Assembly (NCBI GenBank): GCA_937897875.1
Contig: CALCPD010000006.1
Span: 1-43,140 of the forward strand
DNA length: 43,140 bases
Direction: 5' to 3'
Source: an uncultured Nitrosopumilaceae archaeon
Lineage (GTDB): Archaea > Thermoproteota > Nitrososphaeria > Nitrososphaerales > Nitrosopumilaceae
Shown here: positions 1 through 8,895 of the stretch, piece by piece
Numbering within the stretch: the first letter of the stretch is position 1
Layout of the letters: each line of letters opens with the position of its first letter
Position numbers and translations under genes: made by a program
The notes under the pieces: model-generated
The model's input: only the letters and a program-made list of their open reading frames with translations
Database searches by the model: none
Told to the model about the DNA's origin: nothing

Positions 1-266
1 TGACCTTGTTCATGTTGTAATAAGCCATCATTAAATTCAGACATTCTAATCCAAGATAAAAGTGGGTTAAATTCTACACTTAGTTGTATATTCTCAACAG
101 AGAAAACAACTTGATCATCCAATTGTTCAGAGTTTACAACCCAAGTAAATCCATATTTTATAACACTGTGAGAATCTTCAAAAATACCCGGATTAGGTTC
201 AGCCATAAAATTAGACACATTTAGTTGAATATCATTAGACCAATGAATTACCTCTTTTTCAATCAT
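1..266 (-). CDS. Possible zinc-dependent protease, N-terminal fragment (cut by window edge)
   Basis: The gene runs off the left end of the window; only the first 88 codons are visible, from an ATG at 266. The last visible residues read LLQHEQG followed by a split CA- codon, so the text is compatible with HEQGH, an HExxH-type zinc-protease motif, but the second histidine is not confirmed. The part before it has short strand-like segments (YGFTWVVNSEQ, VVFSVENIQLSVEF) as in DUF922-like proteins, where the same motif occurs. No signal peptide is visible. The assignment is inference from one motif; a plain hypothetical protein is the alternative. Confidence 0.5.
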   Translation of the reverse strand, partial: MIEKEVIHWSNDIQLNVSNFMAEPNPGIFEDSHSVIKYGFTWVVNSEQLDDQVVFSVENIQLSVEFNPLLSWIRMSEFNDGLLQHEQG

Positions 267-542
267 ATTACAAACTAATCACATATACAATAAATTATTT
301 GATTTGAAAAATTAACAAATTATGCCTGAATTAAAAAAGGATAATTTTTTCAACCCATTTTGAGCAAATAACACGACACATTTTATTTTATGAATTTGTT
401 GAAATCAAAGTCAATAGATTCAAGAGGACAGGATTTGTGCTGGTTAAATCATAATGTAACTCCCAAAGAGTCGATGATAGTGAGTTAACTTGCCTGTTTT
501 CATGATTCTAAACTATTAATTTCAGAGGATTATCAATATTGT
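267..542. other. Intergenic stretch, no confident gene
   Basis: About 275 bases between the fragment at the left edge and the membrane microprotein at 543. A 32-codon open frame at 390-488 on the plus strand has no TATA-like box at the expected distance and no recognisable motif, so it is not called. The last 30 bases hold a TATA-like box (CTATTAAT, 513-520) centred 26 nt before the ATG at 543. Confidence 0.5.
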
Positions 543-629
543 ATGAGTATAAAATTTATTAAATTTTATGTGTGTATGGGGATTTCATTAGTCGCATCTG
601 CAGTTGGATTCATCGTCTTATTTAGTTAA
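543..629 (+). CDS. Single-span membrane microprotein, 28 aa
   Basis: A 28-residue protein with a short basic start (MSIKFIKFY) and one hydrophobic segment (about residues 9-27, VCMGISLVASAVGFIVLF). A CTATTAAT box centred near 517 is 26 nt upstream of the ATG, which supports real leaderless expression. It has no enzymatic motif. Three similar 26-30 aa single-span proteins lie elsewhere in the window (16886, 21872, 22053). Possible roles are membrane-complex subunit or stress peptide, but this is not shown by the sequence. Confidence 0.5.
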   Translation: MSIKFIKFYVCMGISLVASAVGFIVLFS

Positions 630-643
630 TAATACAAAAATTG

Positions 644-898
644 CTACAAAGGATGAGATTTAAACAAATAATCAGATTGTTCCTTATCAGTGTACAAAAA
701 CTTATTTTCATTTATCAATTCAAGAATGTTTTGAAATGCAGGACATTTTACATCAATTGAAAATAATTCTTCACATTTGGGACATTGAATTATGGTATGA
801 ATGCCCCAATCACATTCAACTTCAGGAATTATTTCAAAAATAACAATATTGTTACAACTACATTTTAGATAATTTTCAAATTTTTTTTCATTCAACAT
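644..898 (-). CDS. Small Cys-rich hypothetical protein, 84 aa
   Basis: The protein has a CSC motif at residues 14-16, a CPKC knuckle near residues 39-42 and a further Cys near 52, enough for one zinc ribbon. The rest is acidic with a hydrophobic strand (NIVIFEIIPEVEC) after the first Cys pair. The ATG at 898 is the first in frame. It is divergent from the gene at 952, which also encodes a small Cys-rich protein. No known family recognised; nucleic-acid or protein binding is the usual guess for such ribbons. Confidence 0.55.
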   Translation of the reverse strand: MLNEKKFENYLKCSCNNIVIFEIIPEVECDWGIHTIIQCPKCEELFSIDVKCPAFQNILELINENKFLYTDKEQSDYLFKSHPL

Positions 899-951
899 TA
901 ATTTTTAAAACAAATATTATTTATGGGTATAATTTAATTTAAAAATAGAAA

Positions 952-1158
952 ATGACAGAATGTCCAACTTGTAAGTTATCAATGGAGTCACATTCAACTT
1001 CAGAATTAATGGAATGTTGTATGAAACAAGTAGATGAAAATTTAGATGAAAATCCAAAAGGAATGTGTCCAAACTGCAAACATGAAATAAAGAAACACGA
1101 AGATAAGGAATTAGCAGAATGTACATTAGAATTTTTAAAATCAGGCCTTAACAAGTAA
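952..1158 (+). CDS. Small two-knuckle zinc protein, 68 aa
   Basis: Two CxxC knuckles (CPTC at residues 4-7, CPNC near 39-42) and two further Cys-containing helices (ELMECCMKQ and ELAECTLEF) repeat at about 35-residue spacing, so the protein looks like an internal duplication of a CPxC-(S/K)H-(S/D)xELxEC unit. This suggests two similar zinc-binding modules. An AT-rich TATA-like stretch precedes the gene. The gene at 1196 follows after 37 nt and may be co-transcribed. Function unknown. Confidence 0.65.
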   Translation: MTECPTCKLSMESHSTSELMECCMKQVDENLDENPKGMCPNCKHEIKKHEDKELAECTLEFLKSGLNK

Positions 1159-1195
1159 AGATAAGATTAAACAGCAGAAGGTAGATGAGCAAATA

Positions 1196-1789
1196 TTGAA
1201 TCAACAAACTAAAAAAATTATTAGTGAATTTTCACCAATGTGGACGAATAAACAAGTATGGGAATTTGAACAAATTAATGAAGATTTAACATTTGATATG
1301 ATTTATGTTGAACCTGGTAAGTATGACGAAAATTTATGGAAATCAAAGTCATCCCATTTGGATTCAGATGTCAGAGATGTTACAGTTAGAACATTTGACA
1401 ATCTACTAGACGGAGATGAATTATGGGTATCAAGTAAAGGAACTAAATCATTAGACAAAAAACACACCCCATACTTAATGGCCGTAATTGCAGATACTAT
1501 GATTGAGGAAGAGGTTTGTCTCAATCTCAAAATGGATAAAAATTGTCTAGTTATATCGATAGATAGGGATGCAGATGTTATTGACTGTAAAGAATTCTTT
1601 GAAGAATTCTATCACTTGGCCACAGGTTTCAATTATGATACAGATACAGGTATTCCAGATGATGAAACTGAAGCAGAAATGTATCTAACCAGATTACAAG
1701 ATGAATTTGATGAAAAAATGAAAAATATACTAGGTGACAAATATCTTCCAGGAAACAATGATCCAGATACAATTAATGCAGAAGAATGA
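1196..1789 (+). CDS. Acidic hypothetical protein, about 197 aa
   Basis: The reading frame has good coding character and ends in a strongly acidic tail (PGNNDPDTINAEE). The start is uncertain: TTG at 1196 gives MNQQTKKIISEF; the first ATG in frame is about 12 codons later at MWTNKQVWEF. No membrane segment, signal peptide or cysteine motif is seen, and I do not recognise the family. The central part (about residues 60-140) alternates strands and helices and could be one alpha/beta domain. It follows the zinc protein at 952-1158 closely. Confidence 0.6.
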   Translation: MNQQTKKIISEFSPMWTNKQVWEFEQINEDLTFDMIYVEPGKYDENLWKSKSSHLDSDVRDVTVRTFDNLLDGDELWVSSKGTKSLDKKHTPYLMAVIADTMIEEEVCLNLKMDKNCLVISIDRDADVIDCKEFFEEFYHLATGFNYDTDTGIPDDETEAEMYLTRLQDEFDEKMKNILGDKYLPGNNDPDTINAEE

Positions 1790-1808
1790 GTAAAAATAGA
1801 GATTAATT

Positions 1809-1895
1809 ATGGATGAAGAAAATTTACCGGTTCAATGTCATCCAATAATAAAATCTAAAAAAAAATCAAAGGAGAAAGAAATTGAAACAGTGTAA
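1809..1895 (+). CDS. Possible microprotein, 28 aa
   Basis: A short ATG frame, MDEENLPVQCHPIIK followed by a lysine-rich tail, overlaps the start of the zinc protein at 1882 by 14 nt in another frame. It could be a translated upstream gene coupled to its neighbour, or chance. Only position and the ATG support it. Confidence 0.25.
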   Translation: MDEENLPVQCHPIIKSKKKSKEKEIETV

Positions 1896-2031
1896 AATAT
1901 GTGGCAGTCCTTTAGGAAAAGAACCTACAACAGAGGAATTGGAAAAACATTGGAAAAAACATCATAGCTGGCATTGGGAATCTAATAAGGAGAAAACGCC
2001 CGAAGAAGCATTATTAAAAAATAAAAAATAA
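1882..2031 (+). CDS. Small zinc-knuckle protein, 49 aa (TTG start)
   Basis: The start is a TTG at 1882 with a Shine-Dalgarno-like GGAG at 1871-1874, correctly spaced; no ATG is in frame. The protein begins KQCKICGSPLGKEP, a CxxC zinc knuckle, and continues with a His/Trp cluster (HWKKHHSWHWE) that could supply the other zinc ligands. This C2H2-like arrangement suggests a single zinc finger. It overlaps a possible 28-codon frame (1809-1895), and the secreted PepSY gene follows 158 nt downstream. Function not known. Confidence 0.55.
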   Translation: MKQCKICGSPLGKEPTTEELEKHWKKHHSWHWESNKEKTPEEALLKNKK

Positions 2032-2160
2032 AAATACTAATTACTTAAAGATGAAATTATTTGAATAAAAAATAAGTGATTTGTACCTAGTGCTAAAAGG
2101 TAATTCATCACAATTTAGACATTTATGTTTACAAACTAGAACAAATTATACGATTATCTT

Positions 2161-2166
2161 TTATAT
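2161..2166 (+). promoter_or_regulatory. TATA box of the PepSY gene
   Basis: TTATAT at 2161-2166 is centred 26 nt before the ATG at 2190, the canonical archaeal distance for a leaderless transcript. It decides the start in favour of ATG 2190 over the TTG at 2175. Confidence 0.6.
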
Positions 2167-2189
2167 TCCTAAAATTGAATTTTATTAAA

Positions 2190-2879
2190 ATGGTTTCAAA
2201 AAACATTATTGCAATATTAGCAATTGCAGCATTAGTTGGAACATTAGGATTATCACCAGCATTTGCAGATTGGGATAAAACAAAATATCCAAGTATTGAA
2301 GGAACCATTCCAGTTGAAAACAATAAAGATTATTCAAATCTAGCTCAAATTACATTGGTAGATGCAATGACCATTGCTGAAAATAATGTAGAAGATAGTA
2401 AAAGTATGTATGCAAAACTTTCACCAATTAACGGATATCTAGTTTACAAAGTAGTTATGACAAATGATAATCATGAATATAGTAAAGTTCTAGTCGATGC
2501 AGGTACTGGAGATGTGCTTTATGTTACAGATGCAAAATCTTTTGATTCAAACAAAAAGAAAAAGCATAGTGAAAACACAAAAGATAGCAAGCACGACAAA
2601 AGAATGAAAGATTATTACAAAGATATGACTCCAGAGCAAATTGCAGAAAAGAAAAAGCAATTTAAAGAAATGGGGGAAGCATGGAAATCATTATCAATTC
2701 CAGACAAAGCTGCAATGATTGTTCACTTTATGCAAATGAAATTACAATGGGATACAATGTCTGAAGAACAAAAGGATGAACAAAAGGCAGAGATGAAAGA
2801 GAAATGGAAAGGATTACTAACATTATCACCTGAAGAAAAGAAACAAAAATTAGAAGAATTTGCTCAAACTGTAAAATAA
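2190..2879 (+). CDS. Secreted PepSY-domain protein with helical C-terminal tail
   Basis: Starting at ATG 2190 gives 229 aa with a clear signal peptide (MVSKNIIAILAIAALVGTLG, cleavage likely after PAFA). Residues about 35-115 resemble a PepSY domain: a helix with DAMTIAENNVEDSK, then strands GYLVYKVVM and YSKVLVDAGTGDVLYV, the last being the typical VDAxTGxVL ending. A lysine-rich linker (residues about 118-145) leads to a charged helical region of about 85 residues (MTPEQIAEKKKQFKEM onward). PepSY domains are thought to bind or inhibit peptidases or sense ligands outside the cell. It stands alone; the trp operon converges on it with 17 nt between ends. Confidence 0.75.
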   Translation: MVSKNIIAILAIAALVGTLGLSPAFADWDKTKYPSIEGTIPVENNKDYSNLAQITLVDAMTIAENNVEDSKSMYAKLSPINGYLVYKVVMTNDNHEYSKVLVDAGTGDVLYVTDAKSFDSNKKKKHSENTKDSKHDKRMKDYYKDMTPEQIAEKKKQFKEMGEAWKSLSIPDKAAMIVHFMQMKLQWDTMSEEQKDEQKAEMKEKWKGLLTLSPEEKKQKLEEFAQTVK

Positions 2880-2896
2880 TAAAATATTTTTAATTA

Positions 2897-4087
2897 CTAA
2901 TTATTTTTAGCAGCATCCAAGTATTTTTGAACTTCCTCAACATCCTTGTCACCTCTACCAGATAGAGTTACAACTATAGATTCTGAAGGTTTACATTTTT
3001 TGGCAACCTTCATAGCTTCAGAAATAGCATGAGAAGATTCCAGTGCAGGAATTATTCCTTCAGTTCTTGTAAGCGTCAAAAATGCATCTAAGACTTCTTT
3101 ATCCGTGGATGAATGATATTTTACTCGTTTAGTGTCTTTATAGTATGCATGTTCAGGTCCAACTCCAGGATAATCTAATCCTGCAGAAATACTATGTGTT
3201 TCAGTAATTTGACCCTCACTATCTTGAAGTAAATAGGTCATCATTCCATGAAGTACACCTTTACTTCCTGCAGATAATGTAGCTGAATGTAATTTTGATT
3301 TTAATCCCATTCCTGCAGCTTCAACTCCAATTATTTCAGCACTAGTATCCACTAGAGGGTAAAATGTACCAATTGCATTAGAACCTCCACCAACACAAGC
3401 AATTACCACGTCAGGATCTTTATTGTTAATTTTTTTCATTTGTGATTTAATTTCAGTACCAATTACACTTTGAAAATCTCTAACCATTACAGGATAAGGA
3501 TGAGGACCAACTGCAGAACCTAACAAGTAGTAAGTAGATTCAACATTAGTAATCCAATCTCTAATGGCTTCATTAATTGCATCTTTTAGTGTCTTAGAAC
3601 CAGATTTTACTGGATGAACTTGTGAACCTAACATGTTCATACGATAAACATTTTGTTTTTGTCTGATTGTATCTTTGTATCCCATATACACTTCAGCTTT
3701 TAATCCCAATGCAGCACATGCCATTGCTGTTGCAACTCCATGTTGTCCTGCACCAGTTTCTGCAATGATTCTTTTCTTATTCATTTTTTTTGCCAATAGT
3801 GCTTGACCTAAAGTATTGTTAATTTTATGAGCGCCACCATGTAATAGATCCTCTCTTTTGAGATAAATTTTAGCGCCACCTATTTTTTCAGATAAATTTT
3901 TTGCATAGTATAATGGAGTAGGTCTTCCAGCATACACCTTAAGATAATAATCTAATTCTTGTTTGAATTTTTTATCATTTTTGAATTTTAAATAATTCTC
4001 CTCTAATTCTTCAATTGCGGGTACGAGTGTTTCTGGAATATATTGCCCACCAAATTCTCCAAATTTACCATTTTTTGGATATTTCAT
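2897..4087 (-). CDS. trpB: Tryptophan synthase beta chain
   Basis: TrpB condenses indole with L-serine to make tryptophan, using PLP. At 396 aa it has the length of the TrpB1 type, which pairs with TrpA. Visible landmarks are the N-terminal [13 protein letters not shown], the PLP lysine in GGAHKINN (K88), the [10 protein letters not shown] loop, and the phosphate-binding [19 protein letters not shown] near the C terminus is also typical. It is the last gene of the trpEGDCB operon; its ATG overlaps the trpC stop by 4 nt (ATGA). The partner trpA is not here but at 22587. Confidence 0.97.
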   Translation of the reverse strand: MKYPKNGKFGEFGGQYIPETLVPAIEELEENYLKFKNDKKFKQELDYYLKVYAGRPTPLYYAKNLSEKIGGAKIYLKREDLLHGGAHKINNTLGQALLAKKMNKKRIIAETGAGQHGVATAMACAALGLKAEVYMGYKDTIRQKQNVYRMNMLGSQVHPVKSGSKTLKDAINEAIRDWITNVESTYYLLGSAVGPHPYPVMVRDFQSVIGTEIKSQMKKINNKDPDVVIACVGGGSNAIGTFYPLVDTSAEIIGVEAAGMGLKSKLHSATLSAGSKGVLHGMMTYLLQDSEGQITETHSISAGLDYPGVGPEHAYYKDTKRVKYHSSTDKEVLDAFLTLTRTEGIIPALESSHAISEAMKVAKKCKPSESIVVTLSGRGDKDVEEVQKYLDAAKNN

Positions 4088-4860
4088 ATTGAGTTCACCA
4101 ATTTCTTTACTTGCTCTACAATATTATCGCTTTTCATTATACTTGAACCTATCAAAAAAGCATCAGCACCACACTTTTTTAAATATTGAATATCTTCGGG
4201 AGTACTAATACCACTTTCAGACAAAATTATCCTAGATTTATCATACCCAGATAAAACAGACTCTGTTGTTTTAAGATCAATTTCAAGAGTATCCAAATTC
4301 CTATTATTAATTCCAATAATATCAGCATCAGTCTTTAATGCATTTTGAAATTCTTCCTTAGTGTGAACCTCTAGTAAAACATTCAATCCTTGTTTATGTC
4401 CATAACCTATGAATTCATCAATATCAGTAAGAAAATTTTGATCAAATAGAGATTGAATTACCAACATATAGTCAGCACCAATTTTTTTTGCAGTATCAAT
4501 CTGTATTTTATCAATCATAATATCTTTCATCAATAATGGAACATCAACAGATTGTCTTACTTGAATAAAATAATCTGGAGAACCATTAAACAAATGAGGT
4601 TGAGTTAAAACAGATAATGCCTTTGAACCGCCTTCAATCATTTGTTTTGCGATACTACTAGGATCACCAATAGTTCTAATTTTGCCTAAAGAGGGTGATG
4701 AAAATTTTACTTCAGTAAGTAATGTTGCATGAGGATTAGAAGTAATAATTTGTTTAAAATCATATGTAGATTTTTTTAAATTTACATCAACATCATAAAC
4801 ACCATCATCAATTGCAATTTGAGAATTATTTACTAATTTTTTTAAGATATTTTCAGCCAT
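4084..4860 (-). CDS. trpC: Indole-3-glycerol-phosphate synthase
   Basis: This TIM-barrel enzyme closes the indole ring, turning CdRP into indole-3-glycerol phosphate. The expected active-site stretches are all visible in order: [15 protein letters not shown] (Glu and Lys), LMKDIMID (catalytic Lys), [10 protein letters not shown] (Glu), [13 protein letters not shown] (Asn, Arg), ILSESGIST (Glu, Ser) and [11 protein letters not shown] take ATG 4860; the codon before it is TTG. At 258 aa it is one domain, so phosphoribosylanthranilate isomerase (trpF) is not fused here. It overlaps trpD by 8 nt and trpB by 4 nt, implying translational coupling. Confidence 0.96.
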   Translation of the reverse strand: MAENILKKLVNNSQIAIDDGVYDVDVNLKKSTYDFKQIITSNPHATLLTEVKFSSPSLGKIRTIGDPSSIAKQMIEGGSKALSVLTQPHLFNGSPDYFIQVRQSVDVPLLMKDIMIDKIQIDTAKKIGADYMLVIQSLFDQNFLTDIDEFIGYGHKQGLNVLLEVHTKEEFQNALKTDADIIGINNRNLDTLEIDLKTTESVLSGYDKSRIILSESGISTPEDIQYLKKCGADAFLIGSSIMKSDNIVEQVKKLVNSI

Positions 4861-5899
4861 CAATAATCTCCTTTAATTTTTCAATATCCCCAGTATTAGC
4901 CACAAATTTCTCCAATAAATTCATCGCCTTACCATCAGTAATAGTAGTCATGGCAAGTTCAACCCCATCTTCAAAACTATTTACAACATTTCCAACCAAT
5001 AGTCCTCCAGCTGCATTTAATGCAGTAGTTTCAATCATAGATTGATTAGCAGTATTATTTAGAACACCTACAAATGATTCAATTGCATCCTGTTTGGTTT
5101 CAATTTGAATATCATTAAGTTTTGATTTATGTAAACCAAGGAATTCAGGATCAATAGAATTAACAGATACCACATTATTTTTTAAAACACATACACTATT
5201 TGTTGAACTAGTTGAAAATTCATCCATTCCATCATTAGACCTAACAGCCATTATATTTTCTACCCCTTTTCTTTTAAGAATTTGAGGTAAACGAGTGAGA
5301 AATTCAGTTGAAAAAACACCGACTAGTTGATTTTTTACATTAGCAGGATTTGATAAAGGTCCAAGTAAATTAAATGCAGTTCGAATTCCCAATTGCTTTC
5401 TAGCTACAGAAACATTTTTCATTGCAGGATGAAATTTTTGTGCAAACATGAAACAGATTCGATGATTCTCTAAAATATCTGCAATAACTGATGGTTCAGC
5501 ATTTAGATCATATCCAAAATATTCAAAAATATCTGCACTTCCAGAAATTCCAGAACTGGATCTATTTCCATGTTTAGCAACAACACCTCCAGCTGCTGCA
5601 ACTACAAATGATGCAGTAGTAGAAATATTGAAAGTTTGTAATTTGTCCCCACCGGTACCGCACATATCAATAACAGTACCTTGATTTTTAGGCGTAATTT
5701 TGAGAGATAGTTCTTGCATTTTATCTAGCATCCCAAGTAATTCATCATCAGTTTCTCCTTTCTTAGATAAATTAGACAAAATTTGCATATTTTGATCATC
5801 GTTAGTTTTTCCAGATAACACTTCAGACATGATTTCATTCATTTGATCATAAGTAAGATCAATTTTTTGTTCTAATTTGGAAATATATTCAGAAATCAT
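4853..5899 (-). CDS. trpD: Anthranilate phosphoribosyltransferase
   Basis: TrpD transfers phosphoribose from PRPP to anthranilate. The 348-residue protein has the N-terminal helical domain and the signature MCGTGGDKLQTFNIST (PRPP/Mg binding, about residues 83-98), followed by KHGNRSSSGISGSAD and the FNLLGPLSNPA segment with AFNL before it. Its length matches single-domain TrpD enzymes. The ATG at 5899 overlaps the trpG stop as ATGA. It is the third gene of the operon. Confidence 0.97.
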   Translation of the reverse strand: MISEYISKLEQKIDLTYDQMNEIMSEVLSGKTNDDQNMQILSNLSKKGETDDELLGMLDKMQELSLKITPKNQGTVIDMCGTGGDKLQTFNISTTASFVVAAAGGVVAKHGNRSSSGISGSADIFEYFGYDLNAEPSVIADILENHRICFMFAQKFHPAMKNVSVARKQLGIRTAFNLLGPLSNPANVKNQLVGVFSTEFLTRLPQILKRKGVENIMAVRSNDGMDEFSTSSTNSVCVLKNNVVSVNSIDPEFLGLHKSKLNDIQIETKQDAIESFVGVLNNTANQSMIETTALNAAGGLLVGNVVNSFEDGVELAMTTITDGKAMNLLEKFVANTGDIEKLKEIIDG

Positions 5900-6486
5900 T
5901 TTTCTTTAACCTGTCTGATAAAATTACCAAGAATTTTTTTCCCATCTTCAGTCATAATGGATTCAGGATGAAATTGCACACCTTGAATTAAAAATTCTTT
6001 ATGTTTTATTGCCATAATTTCACCATCGTCATTTGCAGTAGCTATAACTTCCAAAACATCAGGAATTATTGTTTTATCTCCAACTAAACTATGATAACGT
6101 GTAGCACGAAAAGGATTTTTTACATCTTTGAATAATTCTGAATCAGTATGTTGAACTGGACTAGTTTTTCCATGTCTTACACATCCTGCATTAGTTACTT
6201 TACCACCAAATGCATCAATAATACCTTGATGACCTAAACAAACTCCCAAAATAGGAGTTGTGGGACCAATATCTTTAATCACATCACTACAAATTCCAAA
6301 ATATTTTTTATCCTCAGGTGTTCCAGGACCTGGAGAAATTATTATTCCATCATAATTATTTTCTTTAATTTGTGAAATTGTAATTTTGTCATTTCTAAAC
6401 ACATCACATTCAACTCCCAGCTCTCCAAGATATTGAGCAATATTGTAGACAAAGGAATCATAATTGTCTATAATTAAAAATTTCAA
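5896..6486 (-). CDS. trpG: Anthranilate synthase glutamine amidotransferase subunit
   Basis: This class I glutaminase provides ammonia to TrpE. The catalytic triad is visible: Cys83 in ILGVCLGHQG, and His173 and Glu175 in GVQFHPESI. The oxyanion region SPGPGTPED is intact. At 196 aa it is a stand-alone subunit. The start is a TTG at 6486 that overlaps the trpE stop (TTGA); no in-frame ATG fits better, and the N terminus MKFLIIDNYDSFVYN is typical. In some organisms this subunit also serves folate synthesis; a pabB gene is not in the window. Confidence 0.96.
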   Translation of the reverse strand: MKFLIIDNYDSFVYNIAQYLGELGVECDVFRNDKITISQIKENNYDGIIISPGPGTPEDKKYFGICSDVIKDIGPTTPILGVCLGHQGIIDAFGGKVTNAGCVRHGKTSPVQHTDSELFKDVKNPFRATRYHSLVGDKTIIPDVLEVIATANDDGEIMAIKHKEFLIQGVQFHPESIMTEDGKKILGNFIRQVKEK

Positions 6487-7832
6487 TCTGATGCCTCCTT
6501 TAATGCTTGAAGCATTGCACCTGCTTTGTGTTCAGTTTCCTTAAATTCATTTTCTGCAACTGAATCAGAAACAATACCAGCGCCTGATTGCACAAATCCT
6601 TTGTTATTTTCTATGAAGATACTTCTAATTGCAATTGCAAAATCACAACATCCATTATATGAGAAATATCCGACTGCTCCAGCGTATGGGCCTCGCTCTT
6701 CAGTCTCCAACTCATCAATTATTTGCATTGCTCTAACTTTGGGTGCACCTGAAACAGTTCCAGCAGGAAATACTGCCTGAAAGGCATCAAACATGTCATT
6801 TTTGGAGTCCAAATTACCAACTACATGACTAACAATATGTTGAACATGACTAAATCGCTTAATTTGCATCAGAGATTCAGGGTGAACTGTACCATACTTG
6901 CAAACTCTGCCAATATCGTTGCGTCCTAAATCAACAAGCATAGTATGTTCTGCTAATTCCTTTTCATCATGAATTAATTCATCAGATAATGCCTTGTTCT
7001 TTTCTTCATTATCAGTTATTTTTCTAGTTCCAGCAATTGGAAAAGTTTCAACTTTATCATCAGTAATTCTAACTAACATTTCAGGAGATGCTCCAATTAT
7101 TGTTTTTGAGTCTTGTTTCAGATGATACATGTATGGGGATGGATTTAATTTTCTTAATGTCTTGTATAATGTTAGATTGTCACCACTAGTATCAAATGCA
7201 AATTTACGAGATAAAACTACTTGAAAAATATCACCATCATGAATATACTGCTTTGCTTTATTTACAATACTTGAGAATTTTTCTTTATCCATGTTAGGAG
7301 TTACTTCACTAGAATGAAATTTATCAAATGAATCATCACTTACAATTAATTGATCATATCGATTTACATCATGGTAAAAGTAGAATAATTTTTTTTCAAC
7401 GTTGTCATATAACAAACCATCATCATAAATTCCAAATTCCATAATTGGTTGAGTTAAATTATTTTCCTCAGAAATATTTTCAACTAATCTAATTGAATCA
7501 TAATTTACAACACCAACAGCTCCACCAAGATACCTATATTTTTGATCATTTGATTTTCCTAGTAATTTTTTTAATTCGACAAAAGGATCATTAGTTTTAA
7601 TTGTAGTAGTTTCATTATTTTCAATAATTTCAACTTTATCAGAATATCCTTTAAAAATAATTTTAGGATCAAAACCCATTACAGATGTTTCAGCTAAAAC
7701 TTCAGGTCCAGATAAGGATTCAAAGAGAAACGAGTGAGAATAATTTCGAGATATTTTATTGTAAATTTGAAATTGATTTTCAGATAAATCTAGAGGTATT
7801 ATTTTTGCTTGTGCATTTCCAAAGGTGTCCAC
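6483..7832 (-). CDS. trpE: Anthranilate synthase component I
   Basis: TrpE makes anthranilate from chorismate with ammonia from TrpG and is the committed step. The 449-residue protein carries the chorismate-binding core: DGDIFQVVLSRKF, GASPEMLVR, FPIAGTRKI, LVDLGRNDIGRV, PAGTVSGAPKVRAMQII and the C-terminal QSGAGIVSDSVAENEF with ETEHKA. The N-terminal SFLFESLSG segment occupies the place of the LLES motif that binds feedback tryptophan in other TrpE proteins. The start is GTG 7832, supported by the TATA box about 26 nt upstream. It leads the operon. Confidence 0.96.
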   Translation of the reverse strand: MDTFGNAQAKIIPLDLSENQFQIYNKISRNYSHSFLFESLSGPEVLAETSVMGFDPKIIFKGYSDKVEIIENNETTTIKTNDPFVELKKLLGKSNDQKYRYLGGAVGVVNYDSIRLVENISEENNLTQPIMEFGIYDDGLLYDNVEKKLFYFYHDVNRYDQLIVSDDSFDKFHSSEVTPNMDKEKFSSIVNKAKQYIHDGDIFQVVLSRKFAFDTSGDNLTLYKTLRKLNPSPYMYHLKQDSKTIIGASPEMLVRITDDKVETFPIAGTRKITDNEEKNKALSDELIHDEKELAEHTMLVDLGRNDIGRVCKYGTVHPESLMQIKRFSHVQHIVSHVVGNLDSKNDMFDAFQAVFPAGTVSGAPKVRAMQIIDELETEERGPYAGAVGYFSYNGCCDFAIAIRSIFIENNKGFVQSGAGIVSDSVAENEFKETEHKAGAMLQALKEASD

Positions 7833-7853
7833 CCATAAACAAAATTTTCACTG

Positions 7854-7867
7854 TTTAATATTTAAAG
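7854..7867 (-). promoter_or_regulatory. TATA region of the trp operon
   Basis: Read on the minus strand, TTTAAATATTAAA lies about 26-28 nt upstream of the GTG that starts trpE at 7832, so the transcript is probably leaderless. I see no attenuator-like leader peptide with tryptophan codons, so control would have to act at the promoter. Confidence 0.5.
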
Positions 7868-7969
7868 ATAATCTGGTGAAATTGTGCTCAGGATAAAGAT
7901 ATTTGATCTAATTTTTATAATTACGGTATAGTACGGTACCTTTATAGGATAGTTGATCGCAGTATAATC

Positions 7970-8155
7970 ATGATGAAAATGCAAAGCAGAACAATTATGC
8001 AAGATTCAAAAATGCATAATGAGATTCAGTCTTCTGTTTCAATAATGGAATGTTATGTTTGTGGAAAAGGACTATCAGATGGCCATAGTATTTCAGCTAA
8101 AACTTTATCAAATGGAATTGTTCTATTTTGTGATGTTCATTATTCAATGCAATAG
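7970..8155 (+). CDS. Small zinc-finger protein, 61 aa
   Basis: The second half holds the likely zinc site: ECYVCGKGLSDGHSISAKTL, then LFCDVHY, so two Cys from CxxC and a Cys and His later. The first 25 residues are Met/Ser-rich and probably flexible. A TTTATAGG box (7941-7948) centred near 7944 places the start at ATG 7970; a second ATG follows directly at 7973. It is divergent from trpE, and its own TATA box lies between the two genes. Function unknown; a nucleic-acid-binding or regulatory role would be a guess. Confidence 0.65.
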   Translation: MMKMQSRTIMQDSKMHNEIQSSVSIMECYVCGKGLSDGHSISAKTLSNGIVLFCDVHYSMQ

Positions 8156-8174
8156 ATTAATTTTATTTCAGACA

Positions 8175-8783
8175 TTAAATTTTTAAAAATCCAGGCTCTG
8201 TAATTTTATTATTTAAAATTCTTTGTAAAACTATTCGTTCATTTGAACCTCTAAATTTCATCAATATTTCATTTGATTCATCTAAAAATTCTTTTATTTG
8301 ATTAAGACATTGTTTTAATTCTTTTTTTAATTCTGAATTATCAGAGTTGTTAATTGTAAATAAAATAGATGAAGAGATTCCAAGCATACTTGTTATACTT
8401 TTTAAAAATAAATCATAATCTTTTACAGCAAATTTATTAAATTTATGTGCATTAAGGTCTTTAGAAATATCAATAAAGATTTTTTTACTATCTAATTTTT
8501 TTAATGTTTTTGTTATCATAGATTCATTTGTAAAAATAAGATCATTGATAAATCCAACATGATCTGATGTATCATCAAATTTCAATTGAGTATAGGTTAT
8601 TTCACTTTTGTAACCTTGTTTTTTTAAATAACCTAATTCTTCCATTTTATCTAAAACAGCAGAAAACTTACTTCTAGGGTATCTTTTTCTTTTATCATCT
8701 ACACAATTTTCCCACATGTCTGTCAGATATGCAGTTTCTCCATTCATAGAATTCAAAATAGATGAAATAGAAATATCCTTCAT
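8175..8783 (-). CDS. Hypothetical protein with possible N-terminal winged helix, 202 aa
   Basis: Residues about 1-70 look like a DNA-binding winged helix: ISSILNSMNGETAYL, then a recognition-like helix SKFSAVLDKMEELGYLKKQ and a strand pair EITYTQLKFDD. The remainder is helical and charged, with EFLDESNEILMKFRGS near the end. Archaeal transcription regulators often have this order, but I cannot name the family. No Cys cluster or membrane segment is present. The gene lies between two small zinc-protein genes read in the opposite direction. Confidence 0.6.
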   Translation of the reverse strand: MKDISISSILNSMNGETAYLTDMWENCVDDKRKRYPRSKFSAVLDKMEELGYLKKQGYKSEITYTQLKFDDTSDHVGFINDLIFTNESMITKTLKKLDSKKIFIDISKDLNAHKFNKFAVKDYDLFLKSITSMLGISSSILFTINNSDNSELKKELKQCLNQIKEFLDESNEILMKFRGSNERIVLQRILNNKITEPGFLKI

Positions 8784-8895
8784 AATTTGTTCTCAGAATA
8801 GCCCTATTTACGGGTTAATTAGATAATTTTTAACCTCTGTGAACATCCAATAGGTTCTAAAAATTAATTAAACAATTCAATATCAATTTGAAAGT

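Noticed and set aside
390-488. 32-codon plus-strand open frame
   Set aside because: No TATA-like box at the expected distance, no motif, and composition like non-coding DNA. Left out as a gene.
4084-4860. trpC-trpF fusion
   Set aside because: The protein is 258 residues, all accounted for by one indole-glycerol-phosphate synthase barrel.
6526-6780. Plus-strand frames opposite trpE and other trp genes
   Set aside because: Antisense shadows with no promoter, motif or coding character; the minus-strand enzymes are unambiguous.
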